Source: Stercorarius parasiticus (Eukaryota > Chordata > Aves > Charadriiformes > Stercorariidae). From it: a stretch of 64,000 bases of DNA. Shown here in pieces: positions 49,934-62,914 of the stretch (the stretch's first letter is position 1; the number at the start of each line of letters is the position of its first letter). The translations under genes and the position numbers were made by a program. The notes below the pieces were generated by a model, which made no database searches, was not told the origin of the DNA, and worked only from the letters and a program-made list of their open reading frames with translations. The stretch spans positions 268,265 through 332,264 of the forward strand of contig VWZL01002221.1 in assembly GCA_013396915.1 (NCBI GenBank), given 5' to 3'.

Positions 49934-50424
49934 GTAGAGGAAATCAGAAGCTTGGGAAAAGTTGTGTAAGTAACACAAAACCCCAAAATAGCTAATGAAT
50001 GTCATACAATGTTTTTTTGTGATATTTTGTCATTATGCTCAGAATGATGTGCAAGAAGAATGGCTTTATTGAATTAGTAATACAATATGAACACCGGTTT
50101 AGGGTGATGAAAAACACAGATCTTTTCAGAATCATACTGGGAATATAAAACATTACCTCTGCCCTACGAAACCAGGTTTTTCCTTCCTGGAAAAAATAAA
50201 CCAAAGATTGTAAAGGATAAAGATTATGGTAACCCTCCCCCTTCTAAATATTTTAAAAATTATTCCCAGGGCTAGGCATCTGTATTATTAGTATCCTGAG
50301 TATTTTTCACTTGTTCACTGTGTATACTTAGTTTCACACTATGATATTTCATTCAGTAATTTGTTAAATTGGGGATAATGTAACACTAATTTGGAAATAA
50401 ATTACCTGTACTTTTACCACCTGC

Positions 50425-50590
50425 AGGGGAGGGGTGAGAAGGGGAGGGAAAGGCAAGGCAGGGGATGGGAGGGGCAAGGGATGGGAGAGGAAAAGGAGAG
50501 GAGAGGAGAGGAGAGGAAAAAGAAAAAAAAAAAGAAAAAAAAAGAAAAGGAAAAAGAAAAAAGCAAAAAAATAAAGGAAAAAGGGTAGGA
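50425..50590 (+). repeat. Polypurine tract with G4 motif and (GGAGA)n
   Basis: About 165 bases are almost purely A/G on plus. The left part has four G runs at 50426-50448 (4, 4, 4 and 3 G, with loops a, tgagaa and a), a quadruplex motif. The middle (50495-50517) is (GGAGA)n. The right part is A-rich. The complement is a polypyrimidine run, so triplex formation is also possible. Frames read here are low-complexity artefacts. Confidence 0.9.
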
Positions 50591-50644
50591 AGTGTGGGGA
50601 CAATCTAAACCTACACTTTTAAAAAGAAGAACCTTCCTTCTTTA

Positions 50645-50692
50645 TCACCTTCTGAAGGTGACGTTCACACTGGTGGTAAAGCCACGTGGCTT
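50645..50692. repeat. Two adjacent palindromes, one with a CACGTG E-box
   Basis: tcacctt-ctg-aaggtga (50645-50661) is a 7-bp stem. aagccacgtggctt (50679-50692) is a perfect 14-bp palindrome centred on CACGTG. Confidence 0.8.
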
Positions 50693-53569
50693 TCAGGTCA
50701 TACAGTGTATGTGCAAGGAAGCAGCATGGAATGGGTGATGCACAGGTATTAGTGCTGGGATGCACCCAAATTCTGTGTCATGGTAAGAGTCTCCAGACCT
50801 GTCTTGTACAGGTCAGCATAAAAGGATATGGCATGATTTATCCAATGAGATAGAGGAAAGCTTAACACTAGGCCTCAAGGTACTATTGACTGAAAAGCTG
50901 CAATTCCTAAAACAACATTTCTGAAGGAAAGACGAAGTTACAAATTGTCTCCATTCACTAGTGTTGAAAGACATATATTATTTCTTTAGAGACACCTTAA
51001 GAGAAATATATTATTTCCCTAGTCCTTCCACATTTCATGCATATAGAATACTGTTACCAGTTTTCACCTTCAAATATTTTTAATTCATTTTTGCATTTAA
51101 AGTACATGTATGAATACATTCGGAGAGTATCATTTGAACATTGGCATACCATTAGCAAAGCTTCATACTCAGTCTGCACATTCAGCAGTTGCTCAGTATT
51201 ATGAAGCTAACAGGAAAGGCACGCATTTCACTGGAGATGGAACTTGGGAACATATTAATTAATTCATCACTATAAATCACTGGAAAAGAGCATATCTTGT
51301 TAGCTTCAGTCACTCAGATACTAATCAGTGGCTCATTAGCTTTAAAAATATCAACCTGGTTGAGCTATCGTTGCCCTGCACAGTAGACTGATGAGTCACA
51401 TTAGAGAGAATGCTACATGGCACATAGGAAAGCTACTTTTACCCGTTTTCCAAGCTACATGCACAAAATCTTAGGGGAAAATTAGTGGTAAAGACACTCA
51501 CTTAGACAATGACAAAAAAAGCACTGTAACTGACCTCAATTTTTTTGCTTTATTTTGCTGCTAAGTGCTACTTAGCCCAGTTCTACATGCCTTGTACATG
51601 CAATGCTCTGATTTGTTCTAAACAAGGGAGTTCAAATTACTTCAGAAGAAAAGAATTGGGCTCCATCCATCTTGGGTGTTACCAGGAGAAATTATTCACT
51701 ATTCCCAAAGTTTAGTTTTATATTATAAGATATAAACAAATAGAATTAACCACAAAACCAATTGTATTACATCCTTATAATGCAAAAACTTAAAAAGTCT
51801 CTGATGTGTCAAAGAACAGTTTTGAAGTGTGAATAATAATACCCTCATCACTAAATGAATCTCCTGTAATTAATATGGTCACATTAGTGCAAAAATTAGC
51901 TGGTACAAGTTGCTTTTTGTGCTCCAAAGGGACTGCAATTTTACAATGAAACAATGTTTATTCACAGTCATTTCTGCAGAGGTTTCCAGGTACCTAAATA
52001 AATTAAATCAGAAGAGCACAAGCAGAGTTAAGTAGGGGCTCAGCATTCATAAAAGGTACTCTGAAGCGTCAGTATACTCTGCCAAATGTAATAGATGTAG
52101 TTTTCTGAAAGACAATTATGCCAAGACTGTAAGTGTAGGCATAAGAGCAACGAGCTTTCTCTAGTTTCTCAGCACCGAGCATCAAGTTGACTTTAACAGA
52201 GCAAACATGTAAAAGAAGTATACACCTCTAAATTCAGGGGGATTTACAGAGTGGGAGAGGTAGTTAAATGTCTAGCTCTGTTCACACAGTTTTCCAGCTT
52301 GTCAAGTCATAGACTGGGGATGTTTGCTGGGCCTCTACCTCATGTTTCCTCACATGGTGCTTGGAATGAAATGTAGCTGTGGGCATGGCATTTCCAATAG
52401 AGGAAAAGGAAGGCAATCAGCAGAAAGAAAATGTGTAGCAGCAACGTAGTACTTTGTACGTATGTGGTTGACCTGGTGTGCCCCCAGGCTCACCCAACAG
52501 AAATCTTTATGTACAGTCCCATCCACCAATATCTGCATATGTCCACCCATCTGCATATAATGTCCTTTAAGGCATGAATTTCTCACATTAAGTTTCTGTA
52601 AACTCAAAAGTCCATATTTTTAAATCAATATGATTTATACTGCTATCATTAAGCAGCTATAGATAAATGTTTAACGTTCAAACAACTTTACCTGAGCTAT
52701 TGAAATTTTGATGATTTAAGTATACACCATTGCAGTGAAAATCTTGGTGTCTTAGCAGTGCTTCTGGTCTTAGGGAAGCATTGCAATTTTTCAAGGTAAT
52801 TATGGCATATTTTCTGACAGCTTAAACTACTCTTCAAATTGAATGTAAAGCCACCGTCATCAAAATAGATAGATCTGCTAACCTCTCCTAGAATGTATGC
52901 CAGCAGACTATCACTGCTCATTTTTAATTATCAGATTGTTTTTAATTACTAAAATAAGGAAAAAGATTATTTTATAATTGAGTACTTGTAGTGGCATTCA
53001 GAACAGCTTTCAAAAAAATTTAAAATATTCAAGGAAATTAATGCATAGGTTAGTTGCCTTCTCTTTGATTGTATTTAGAAAATTTTAAATGTGCTTTTTT
53101 TTCTTTGATTAGCTCAATTTGTGATCCCAAACATTCAGTGCTGAACTGTGGAACCTGAACATAAAAAATGTCTGGGTTAACCTTCTCCAAGGCCAGAGTG
53201 CAGGCTGAGTGGAGAGTCCCACAGACCTTCGGTTCAATGCTTCATGCAAAGGTTAACTTTTCCCTTTTGTAATTCTTTGTTTTCCTGTTTCACTATCAGG
53301 ACACCAGAACTGGTCATTTTTCTCCTAGGCTATAATCTGTATCTACCTGGAGTTAGATGAAGATACTCACACAACATTCAGACTCTTACTTCAGACTTGT
53401 CAACCTGTAATCACAGCTTTGGACGTCACATGACTTTCAGTGCTGCTCCTACTGTTGCTAAAGACTGTGTTTTGTAGTTCAGAAAGTGTTCTTCATCTGT
53501 GCTTAATACTACACTTTTCATGCAATGCGAACCCAATGTTTGCAGGAAATGTGAGTGATGTGAAAGCAG

Positions 53570-54960
53570 AAACCACGGGCCCTGCAGGTTGGCGCTCATT
53601 ATAGGATGCAGGGCAAGAGCATTATGGCATTGTGCAAGGCTTATTATAGGGTGTTTAAGGTAGAAACAAATGGTGGGGAAAGGGAGGGATTAAAATAAAA
53701 TGGGGCAGAGAAAGAGTGAGACAACAGAGAGATAAGGAGGTAAAAGGCACCAGTTTGCTGGTCTACATGCTGGTCTGGCCTTGCCCTGCGCCTGGTCAGC
53801 ATGGTCTGTCCTGTCATCTCATTAAACTCCATTAAACTCTTCCTGGGTGAGGTACACTCTATTCTGTGTGCATGTGTGCATCTCAGGACAAGAGGAAACA
53901 GGCACAATCTGGAACACAGCAAATTCTGTCTGAACATAAGGAAAAACTTCTTTACTTTGAGGGTGACAGAGCACTGGAACAGGAAATCCAGAGAGGTGGT
54001 GGAGTCTCCTTCTTTGGAGATATTCAAAACCCACTCAGACATGTCCCCGACCAACCTGCTCTAGGTGAACCTGCTTTAGCAGGGGGGTTGGACTAGACAA
54101 TCTCCAGAGGTTCCTTCCAGCCTCTACCATTCTGTGACTGTGATTCTGTGATGTGTGTGTTTGGGGTCTGAGTGCAGGAAACTGGAGTTTGCATGTGGTG
54201 GGCAGTGAATATCAAGCAGGACTAGCCAGTGGGTAGGGTAAAAGCTTTGGAGCCAGATACCAAAGCTGGATCCTGGAGATACCAGAGGGTCTGTGTGCTG
54301 ACTACTGGAGGGGCCAGAAGGTCTCAAACAGCTGCCAGAAACAGTGTGGAGTCTGGAGGTTGGTTGAGAGACCATTTGTGCATGTGTGTATGTGAACTAG
54401 AGCATCCTAGTGGCTAGAGGTGTGGCTAGAGCATCCTTGCTGGGAAACCACCAACGCCTGAGCCCAGCTGCCTGGGGAAACTGTGTGTGCGTCTGTACCT
54501 GCGCTACATCTCTGACAGCAACCAGCATGGGGCTGCAGCCTCAGGGGCTTTTATGTGCAGGTGCCAGCAACTGGGGAGACTGTAATCCAGGGGCTGATCC
54601 TGGGCCGACTGGGTGTCCGAGTCCAGCTGCTGGAGGCATCCACCTTGTACATGTGTATACATATTTTCCCAATAATGGACCTCCATCTCGCTCAGCCATA
54701 GAAGGGAGCAGGATCAGACCATTGTCACTGTATGCATTCATGTGAGAGCTGTATTTTCTGTCTATGTTGGTCTGTGCTGCCAGCTGTGTGTATATTTATA
54801 TATGTACAGTGTACATGTGTGCCTACTGGGGACACATGCTCAGCCTTGCTACTGGCTGGACCTGGGGACAAGGAGCAGCAGCCTCACCTCTGCTGAGCTA
54901 TGGGATTTGGCAGCTACTAACAAATGTTAAATAAATCTGACATATGCAGTGAGAAAGGAT
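53570..54960 (+). repeat. GC- and TG-rich repeat block, possible LTR-type
   Basis: This block is much more GC-rich than the rest of the window and rich in TG runs. It contains internally repeated phrases ('agagcatcct' and 'gtggctagag' each twice near 54400-54440). Its text matches a type of bird interspersed repeat I recognise but cannot name firmly. A CR1 (53886-54152) lies inside, flanked on both sides by TG-rich sequence ('tgtgtgcatgtgtgcat' and 'tgtgtgtgtttgggg'). This suggests the CR1 landed in a TG run of a pre-existing repeat. AATAAA occurs at 54930. Open frames of up to 111 codons look like artefacts. Confidence 0.45.
53886..54152 (+). mobile_element. CR1 LINE 3' fragment
   Basis: It begins in the C-terminal part of ORF2 ('ggacaagaggaaacagg', with translated text [17 protein letters not shown]). 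It runs through a stop at 54062-54064 to the 3' UTR ('agcaggggggttggac', 'ggttccttccagcctc') and a tail of 'attctgtgactgtgattctgtgat'. It is 5' truncated and slightly more decayed than the copy at 42.4 kb. Confidence 0.93.
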
Positions 54961-55037
54961 GAATGTGTCAGTGGGAAAATTTCAGGCTCTTCTCTTTGCT
55001 GTACCAATGTCTTAGTTGCAGGCAATAAATCTGACAT
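54930..55037 (+). repeat. Duplicated polyA-signal-like 14-mer
   Basis: aataaatctgacat occurs at 54930-54943 and again at 55024-55037, 94 bases apart. It lies at the right edge of the GC-rich repeat block. Confidence 0.8.
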
Positions 55038-58000
55038 CTTCTACCTCAAAGTCTAAGAGTATCACCTTTGTGAAATCTCTAGGTCCTAATCAGGGGGTAT
55101 GACTCATGTCATGCTTGCCATAGCACAGGGTACACCTCTAGCAAGCCCAGTGACAGAATCTGGATCTGTATGCAATCAGGCAATAACACCGGAGGCTCAC
55201 AGGAACCCACACCTTGGCCTCTTCCCCACTGTTAAAATGTGCGAACTCATAAAAGAAAGTGTCATCCTCTGTGCTTACTGCCACACAGAGAATAAATGAG
55301 GTAAAGCTACAGCAGTATCAGGTTCTACTGCTACCCTTTGCTTGTGTAAGTTGTTTTGTTTTGCAGTGGAATTATTTGAAATTATAATGATGCAGGATGT
55401 ATATGTCTGTCAATAGGATTATGCACAATCATGCTCAGGTTAATGTGTTTAGCCAGAGTGTTAGGAGGATGGTCTCCTAATGAGATGCTCATGTATCTGC
55501 TGCTTTTTCTGTCTGCTCACATGTATTATACTGCAAAATGATGCTCAGTGTGGTAGGATTTTTATTTTCTCATATAAGACACAGATTTTGCTTCCTGCCT
55601 ATGTAAACACATTCAGTCTACAGGAATCCGCCAGGCTGAAGGGGATTCAGGGATTTGTATATTGAGGTAAATGAAGAATTCTGTAAAATATGCCTGTTTC
55701 ATTGATCCTAGGAGACCAAAAATGTAGCGATGCATTATTCTGGCATGAAGTTATGCTGTATGGTGCAAAAACTTTCAAGAGATGCAAGTTTTAAGCGCAG
55801 TCACAGCCTTTTCTCCAAGCTACATTTCGCAAAGAAAAGCAAAGATCTATGGGAACATTCTCTCAAATACTTGTCATTTTATTATAAGCAGCGTACTACC
55901 TGGGGCAGTTATACCCTCCACATTTTTACACAATTCTCAGAGATTTTGTGCAAAGTATCCTTATCAGATTAGAATTTCTGTAATGCTTGGCCATGTTATG
56001 TAAGTCAAAAGAGATACCAAAAAAAATAAAAATAAACCTAAATATATAAATGATGAGTAAATAAAAAATAACCACTGAAAGCAAAACCAAAATAAAAAAA
56101 TGCACTATTGAGTAGACTTACAAGTATATGCAATGTATTGCATTAATTACGCTTTTTGAGGCAAAAAATGTTTAAGCATGGTAAATAAAAACAGAAAATG
56201 AATGCTGTGGCAGAAAGAGAACAGAGCCATCTGTCTGCTTACTGCTGTGAAATGGGCACTTAGGCTGTTAAATGGAAGATAAGAGTTTAAAATTTTTACT
56301 GGAACTGTAGCGCTTTGAAATGGGTTGTTTCCCTGAGTTCCAGTGAGAGGGATAGTTTTTAGTACTTTTTTAGACTACTGAAAATAGTGCATAAGAAACT
56401 GTGTATATAGGGATTTCTATTCTTTAGATAATGAACTTCTATTTATAGGAATAATACAGGGGGAAAATCAGACTAATTTGTAGTACACCAAAGACTTGTT
56501 CCCCGGTTCCAGCTCCATTTAAAACACACAGGCTTGAATCATACGACTCATAGCAAACCGTCTGGGAAAGGAGAAAATAAAAAACCTAAATATCATTTGC
56601 CTCAAATTTGAGGTCCAAGGCCCAATTAAGCAATTATGCCTTCAGATAGGAAGTACCATCATGGCTCATGCATTTAATGTAGGAGAAATGATTATCATTC
56701 TAAGACAAAACATTGCTGTTTCTTTAATTGCAAATGTTTATGATGTCTCGCGAATGTTTATGTCTCTCAAAAAGTACCTATGAGAACTAAGTCATTTTTA
56801 AAATCCATAATCATTACTCTATGCCATTACTTCCAGGTTAGGGACTCCACGGTAATAGTGGCATAATTCAGATCAGGACTACATGTGTAAAATTCTGCCT
56901 CATCACCACCCCCTAGACTTCTGCAACAGCAGAGATCTGTATGTGAGACAGTTCTCTAAACTCCCTTTATCGTCAGAGGAGAGCAAGAGCACTTCTAGAG
57001 GGAGATTCATCTGGCCTGTTTTAGATGTCAGCCTTGGGAGGAGATGAATCACACTTTGCAAGAGCCTCTTTCTCCTGACCAAAAAGGGAGTTCAGATAAT
57101 TAGCTCAGATGTGGATGTTTCCACTGTAAATGCACAAAGTCTGGGGAGATGAATCCCACCCCTAGTCTGGTAATGAGTAGCATTTCCTTTCCTGAATTGT
57201 CCCATTGAAATCAATGGTAAATAACAGAACAAAAAACCCTAATGTGCAGAGCCTTTATTTCTGCAGAATTTACAGGAGCTATATAAACTTTGATTAAATG
57301 TACCAAAACTCCAGGAAGTAGGGGAAAAACCCCTATGTATGGTTGCAGGGAAACTGCAGGGAAATCATGGTAAGCAAACAAATAGTTCTATTGAAACTGG
57401 AATTAATGAAGCTTAGGTTCCTATGGATTTGTGTTTCATGGTTAATTTATTTTGTAAGTGAATTTTAATAAGGCTGCTGTTGAAACTCACTTCATATTAG
57501 ACATCAGAGATACTGCAAAGGCAAGAACTGTTATGACTACCTCAACCAGAGGAAAAGCTTCAGTGAGAAGACATGCATTATTGACGCTGGAGCAACCACG
57601 TAGGAAAGAAGTCCTGCCTGAAAAGTTGATTCTCTGGCATCTAGGGAGAGACACATGCTTTTCTCTGTGCTTTGGCTTTGTTCGGGTATTGATGGGATCT
57701 GTCTTCCTTACCTGGACACCTACTAACATGAAATGCATGGGGATTTTGAGACCTCTCCTGCTCTGTCAAATCTAACCAAAATTTGGGAGCATGTATTGTC
57801 AGAAGATATTGGGATAAACACACAAGCAGAGACAGGGCTTTGCACAGATGCACCTGTGCATTTACATAGGAAATCAAGGGAAAATCGCAGGAGGCATTTG
57901 TTTAGGCCATTCTTAAGACCCTTTCAGAAATCTAATTGCCCAGGACTTCAGTTTTACATCTTATTTGAAAGAGCACCCCTCCAGTTATTTTACGTTCCCT

Positions 58001-61000
58001 AATACCATGCAGAGGCCGTTAGTTCAGCACTAACAAAGTGAAGTGCCACCTGCTGCTCTTCAGATGTCTCATATCAAAGTTGTTAAATGACCTGACCCAG
58101 GATGTTTATCCAGGAAAGTATTTAACCACTTGAATTACCAAAGGTCTGGGGAAAAATATATTCCTCTCAGTACCACTGTGTTCTCAAATTAAACTAGTTT
58201 TCCAGCCCAGCCTCCATCCCTTCTGTTCATGAGCATTCAGATATGTATCTGGGGTTTGTTTTTTTTAATGTTTGCCAACTATTTTCACAGCATCTAATTT
58301 CTTTAACTGCTAAAGTACAGAAATGGATCCATTTTGTCATGGTTTATTCAATGTTTCTGAGAAAACCAGCTGAATGTATTTTTTCTCTTCTCTTCACAGC
58401 TCCTTGTTCTCCCGTTTCTTAATCAGGGAAATGACATGTGGTAGCTGTGATAGTCTAATTGCTGGAATAAATTCAGGATGAAGCTGTTACTCCATGCTGC
58501 AACTCTCAGCCTTTGTCAGAGTCTATGACAGCCTACGTGATAAACTCCAACCACAATTTCAGGCATCTATCTGTGTATCTAGGTATTTTCCCTACATGCT
58601 TCACTAAAGTGGCAGAGCACTTAGACTGAAGTAGCAGTGCAAGCAACAGCTTAGAGATTCATGTATTAAGCAGATTGTTTTCTCATGATGCATGGAGCTG
58701 AAAAAAAATTTGAACAAGGAAGAAGTTTGAGTCCTGGAAAAAACAGGAAAGCTACTGGTAAAGTACACAATTGCTCTTGAAGCTTTACCACTATAAAATG
58801 TTACAAATATTGTACTATATAAAAGTGATGTGTGAGAGATCCACATTATGACCTTCCAGTCTTTAGGCTTATTTTTTGATCTGATGCAAAATAAAAGGAG
58901 GACCTATAACATTAGGAAAAAAAGTCATTGCTGTGGAGAAATGTTCAAGAACTAAAATCGATTTCAACAAATCAAACTCGGTACTTAGTCTAAACCCTCT
59001 TAGCTGTAATGATCCATACTTACTCCACATCAATCAGAACATAAAAATAAAAAGTATAAAAATGAAAAGCAAGTGCATGTAAGCTGAAGAGAGAAATACC
59101 TTCTGTAAGTGCAGCCTACAAGCTACTATTTCCTCTGTCTTTTCCTTCAGGGGAACAATATTGTTTTTACATCAATGTAAAAATCGGTAAAGAATTATTA
59201 AACTTTTTCCTAGATTTGTTATGGAGTATTGTGTTTGTTCTGGAATTTGTTTTGTGTTCTGTCTTCAGAGTTCATTAACTGCCACCTTCTTTGACACCAG
59301 AATCCTGTGCTTTTAGTTTCCACTGAAATCCTTATAATAGAATTTACTGAAATGCAGTTACTAGATTCTTGGATTTATGGACCAAGACTGGCACCTTCTG
59401 GTGGGTGAATTTAAATTCACTATGGAAATATAATATCCTCAACTGTATCCTAACAGACTGTGCTTTTAACAAGATGGTATTTAGAGATATTCCAGTATTC
59501 TAGATTTGATTTACCCACTGACCGTAAACTTATAAATTCGTAGTATTTCACAATACATGTACGTGAGTAGATATACATGTAGATACATGAGGATTTATCT
59601 GAAATTTTATCACTTTATTAATTAATGGTCCTCAAATTAATTTGTATAGATTGATTTTTGACTCTGACACTAGCAAGCTGGCTAATGTGCTAGATTGGTA
59701 AAAGATAATGAAAGTTATTTGAGCTTATTAAAAAACAGAAATAGCATTTAAGCTTGACAAATACAGTTAGTGAAAACATGTACTATTTATTTCAAGTATT
59801 TTTACCATTATGTTCTATGACAGTACAGATATGTTTACCAAAGCTGGATTGCTGGTTATTTTTATAAGCAGGGAGTGACAAAGCAGAGCATATTGTACAT
59901 ACATTCGGGTTTTGTTTGTTTGAATTGGTGCCACGATTAGAGACGCGTCTGTCACACATTCTCAGTCACCAGCAGGTCCTGAGATAAACCTTGGTATTTT
60001 GCTCTCCACACCAGAATAACCCATTAAATCTCCATGACAGCAAATAGAAACTCTTCTGTGGAGTTATTTTGATGGATTTTTTAATAGACAAGCTATAAAT
60101 GTCACAAGGAGGGAAAGAATAAACTTTTCTTGGTTTTGGGTCAGACAGTCTAGCTTTTCACGTTCGGTAGCCATTGAAAATGGGAGGAAGAGACAGATCT
60201 AGTCTCCTTGAAAAGCTGTACTTGTTGTCTAGCAGAAGCAGCTTTCTAACATTTCAGGCCGAGATTGATTTGTGTCCTCTAATCAACCCCTACTGCACTA
60301 TACTATAGGCAGAAGATGACTTGCATTAAAAATGGAAAGTGTCTGGGGAACGTTTTCAGGATCCTGGAGTATACTTGATTTCTCTCCGACGTTTTTTTGC
60401 GGGACTGATATTCCTGCATGACCTAGCATGCTGGAAAAGGTGTGTAGGTTATTTCCATTCATTAATTCGTTAATCAAAATTAGATTTTTTTTTAAATCAT
60501 AGACTTAATTTAGTACTATTAAATTTATGAAAGTAAATAATATGGCTGTGCAAGATAGTAGTCATCATTGGCTCATTGATTTCCTTCTAATCTAACATAC
60601 CTAAACTGGTAGAAATATAAGTTTTGTCCTTCCCCCAGGCACTAGCATCAGCCACTCACCTTAAAGGTGATTTGGATTAACTCAGTTCTGAAAATTAAGT
60701 CACTCTCCAAAACCATTTCACTTTTATCCTACTTTAGTGCCAATTCCACCATTGTTTTAAGGCTTCAGATAGTTACTTGTGCAATGGAAAATGCTACCAA
60801 GTCCATCAGATTCTTTCACATAGGTCAAGGAACAGTCATCTCTTTGCAATTATCTTTGATGACAACAGACCAAATTTAACAGTCTAAATGGTTCTGTGTC
60901 CTATTTTCTTATCCCTTGTGTCACCCAGTCCCATTAGATTTCTGCTGAGTTGCATCCCATGCTCACTTGGATGCTCACTCGTAGCATCTCTCGTTCCTGC

Positions 61001-62808
61001 TATGCCTGCTCTCCACATCTTTTCCTAGCCAGGTCAGAATAGAGAGATAAAGAAAACAGTACACCAATTTGTGGTTTTTCAGTCTCTTTCAGGCAGTACC
61101 TGGCTGGATGCCATGCACATCAAGAATAAGGCAACTTGCTGTCCTTGAAATAATAGCGTAAAAGCTGCGAACCATTTGTGCTTAATGGGACATTATCACT
61201 GGATAAATTGTTTTCCTACAGCAGCACAATTCACTTTTAGGATTTACTGCAGATAACTATAATGGGAAGGTTGTGATAGTAAAAAGGAAGAAGAGTCTCA
61301 TAGTTCTAATTTGAAATATTTCTATTTTATTAACATAAAAATGCTTGGTAGAGATCATACCCTGGGGTATGCTATATATTTTGATGGCAAGAACTCTAGT
61401 AAAATTAAACCATGACTCTAGAGGTGATCAGGTGGGAGATAGTTTTGTCCACCCTCTTCTGTACCATTGTCTACATTTTTTAATATTGCTGTTATGAAAA
61501 CGTACAAGAAGCAACATTTCTACTGTGGAATAATACACAAAAATTATCATAATGTACCATCTTGACAGTAGTCAGTATTTGTGGTTTCTTTTCAAAGATT
61601 ACAGACCCATCATTCCAAAGAAGGTATCATTTTATTCTGAAAATATGACTTTGTACATCTTTTTATGTCTTATTAAGGGAGCCTTTAGGACTTAAAAATA
61701 AATGTCTCCAGAAAGATTTCATATTGTTAGAAGGTGAAATAACAATGAGTGATAAGCTTTTTTTGCTCCCTAGACATTGCTTAAGAACCTTGTGCCATAA
61801 TCGCCTGCAGTAAGAACCGAAGGTTTGCCTCTATTTCTTCAAGCAACAGTCAAAAACCATCACAGACAAGTTACTAAGTATTTTCCATAACCAATTAACA
61901 AAGGTTTTAACATTCATAATGAGAAAAGTAGGATGTTTTCAAGAGGAATATCTGGTTTGAAGGTTTCAGTCAGTTGGCAGACATGCCGTACCATTCTGGC
62001 TGCTGTGCAGTTCCACAATTATTTTTTAAAATACTAAAGGAAATAGAAGTTGTTCCAGGTGTTTCCTCCTTAATTCTGCAGCCACACAGGGCATGTCATT
62101 GGTACAGTGTCCATGCAACCATTCCAGATATCTAGGATGAGAAAAAAAAAAAAAAGAAAAGAATTGCCCTTCCAAGTAAAGGAGTAGTGAGGAGTGAAAT
62201 GGGGGAAAAGAGGGAGCAGGAGGAAATTGCTGTTGTGAATTTTGATGTTACATAAGCATTGGCAGCCCTGAAGACTACAGTTCTCTGTCCACAAAACAAA
62301 TATAGCACAGGCAGCACTAGCATATGTTTTTTACATGCTTCCTTAGAGACTACACGTACTGGAGAGAGTAGGAGAGCTGTCATTAAGCAAGGTAACGTGC
62401 TAGCGAACGGGACATGGGACTGTGAGACCAGAAGCTGATTCTCACTTGATATAAATTATTGCAACTCCATTACACCTCAGCTGTGTCTGTGGGACTACGC
62501 AAATTTACAGTGGTTGAAAACTGATCCAAGAGACCTAATTTTGTTCCTGGCAATACTTTTGAACTGCTGCATGTGAATTTGTATAGTCCAGCTTTCCACC
62601 TAAAAGGAAGATACAGCTTTGCTTTGCAAAATATGAAAAGATATGAAAGGAACTATGAGAGAAAGAAATTAGCATTGCTAGTTAAAGTAAACACATTCCA
62701 GTCCTAACTGTGGATATCTGCCATTTTTGTTATCAAGGAAAACTTAGAGCTACAAAGTGAATTCACTTGTACTCTCCTCACATGAGTCTAATGGAAGCTC
62801 AGTTACAG
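54961..62808. other. AT-rich stretch, no supported gene
   Basis: Open frames up to 105 codons (plus 57458-57775) have no recognised domain. An A-rich run lies at 56016-56102. A CpG-containing palindrome agacgcgtct lies at 59941-59950. No mobile element was recognised. Confidence 0.5.
56016..56102. repeat. A-rich low-complexity tract
   Basis: Repeated A runs with 'aataaa' units (for example at 56030 and 56055). No element body could be assigned. Confidence 0.7.
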
Positions 62809-62914
62809 CATCGCCCTGGACGTGCCCAGCTTCTTCCTTCTCCATTCCTACCACTTCCTTGTCCTATCCAGGCCACAAGTCTATCACAGAGTTTTGGGAA
62901 GGATTTTGTGTGCG
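62809..62914 (+). other. Exon-like segment, acceptor to strong donor
   Basis: The segment is bounded by an AG ('gctcagttacag') and an optimal donor GTAAGT at 62915. It is 106 bases, more GC-rich than its flanks, and open in all three plus frames, so no frame can be preferred. The acceptor has a poor pyrimidine tract. It could be a noncoding-RNA exon or chance. Confidence 0.18.

Larger units (their letters stand above)
49934..53560. other. AT-rich stretch with a polypurine tract
   Basis: It contains the purine tract at 50425-50590 and two small palindromes at 50645-50692. Open frames up to 85 codons are not supported. Confidence 0.5.

Noticed and set aside
50364..50603. Frames over the purine tract
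   Set aside because: Low-complexity translation (Lys/Glu or Phe/Leu runs).
53644..54054. 136-codon minus frame
   Set aside because: It is antisense to the CR1 fragment; such frames are a by-product of CR1 coding sequence.
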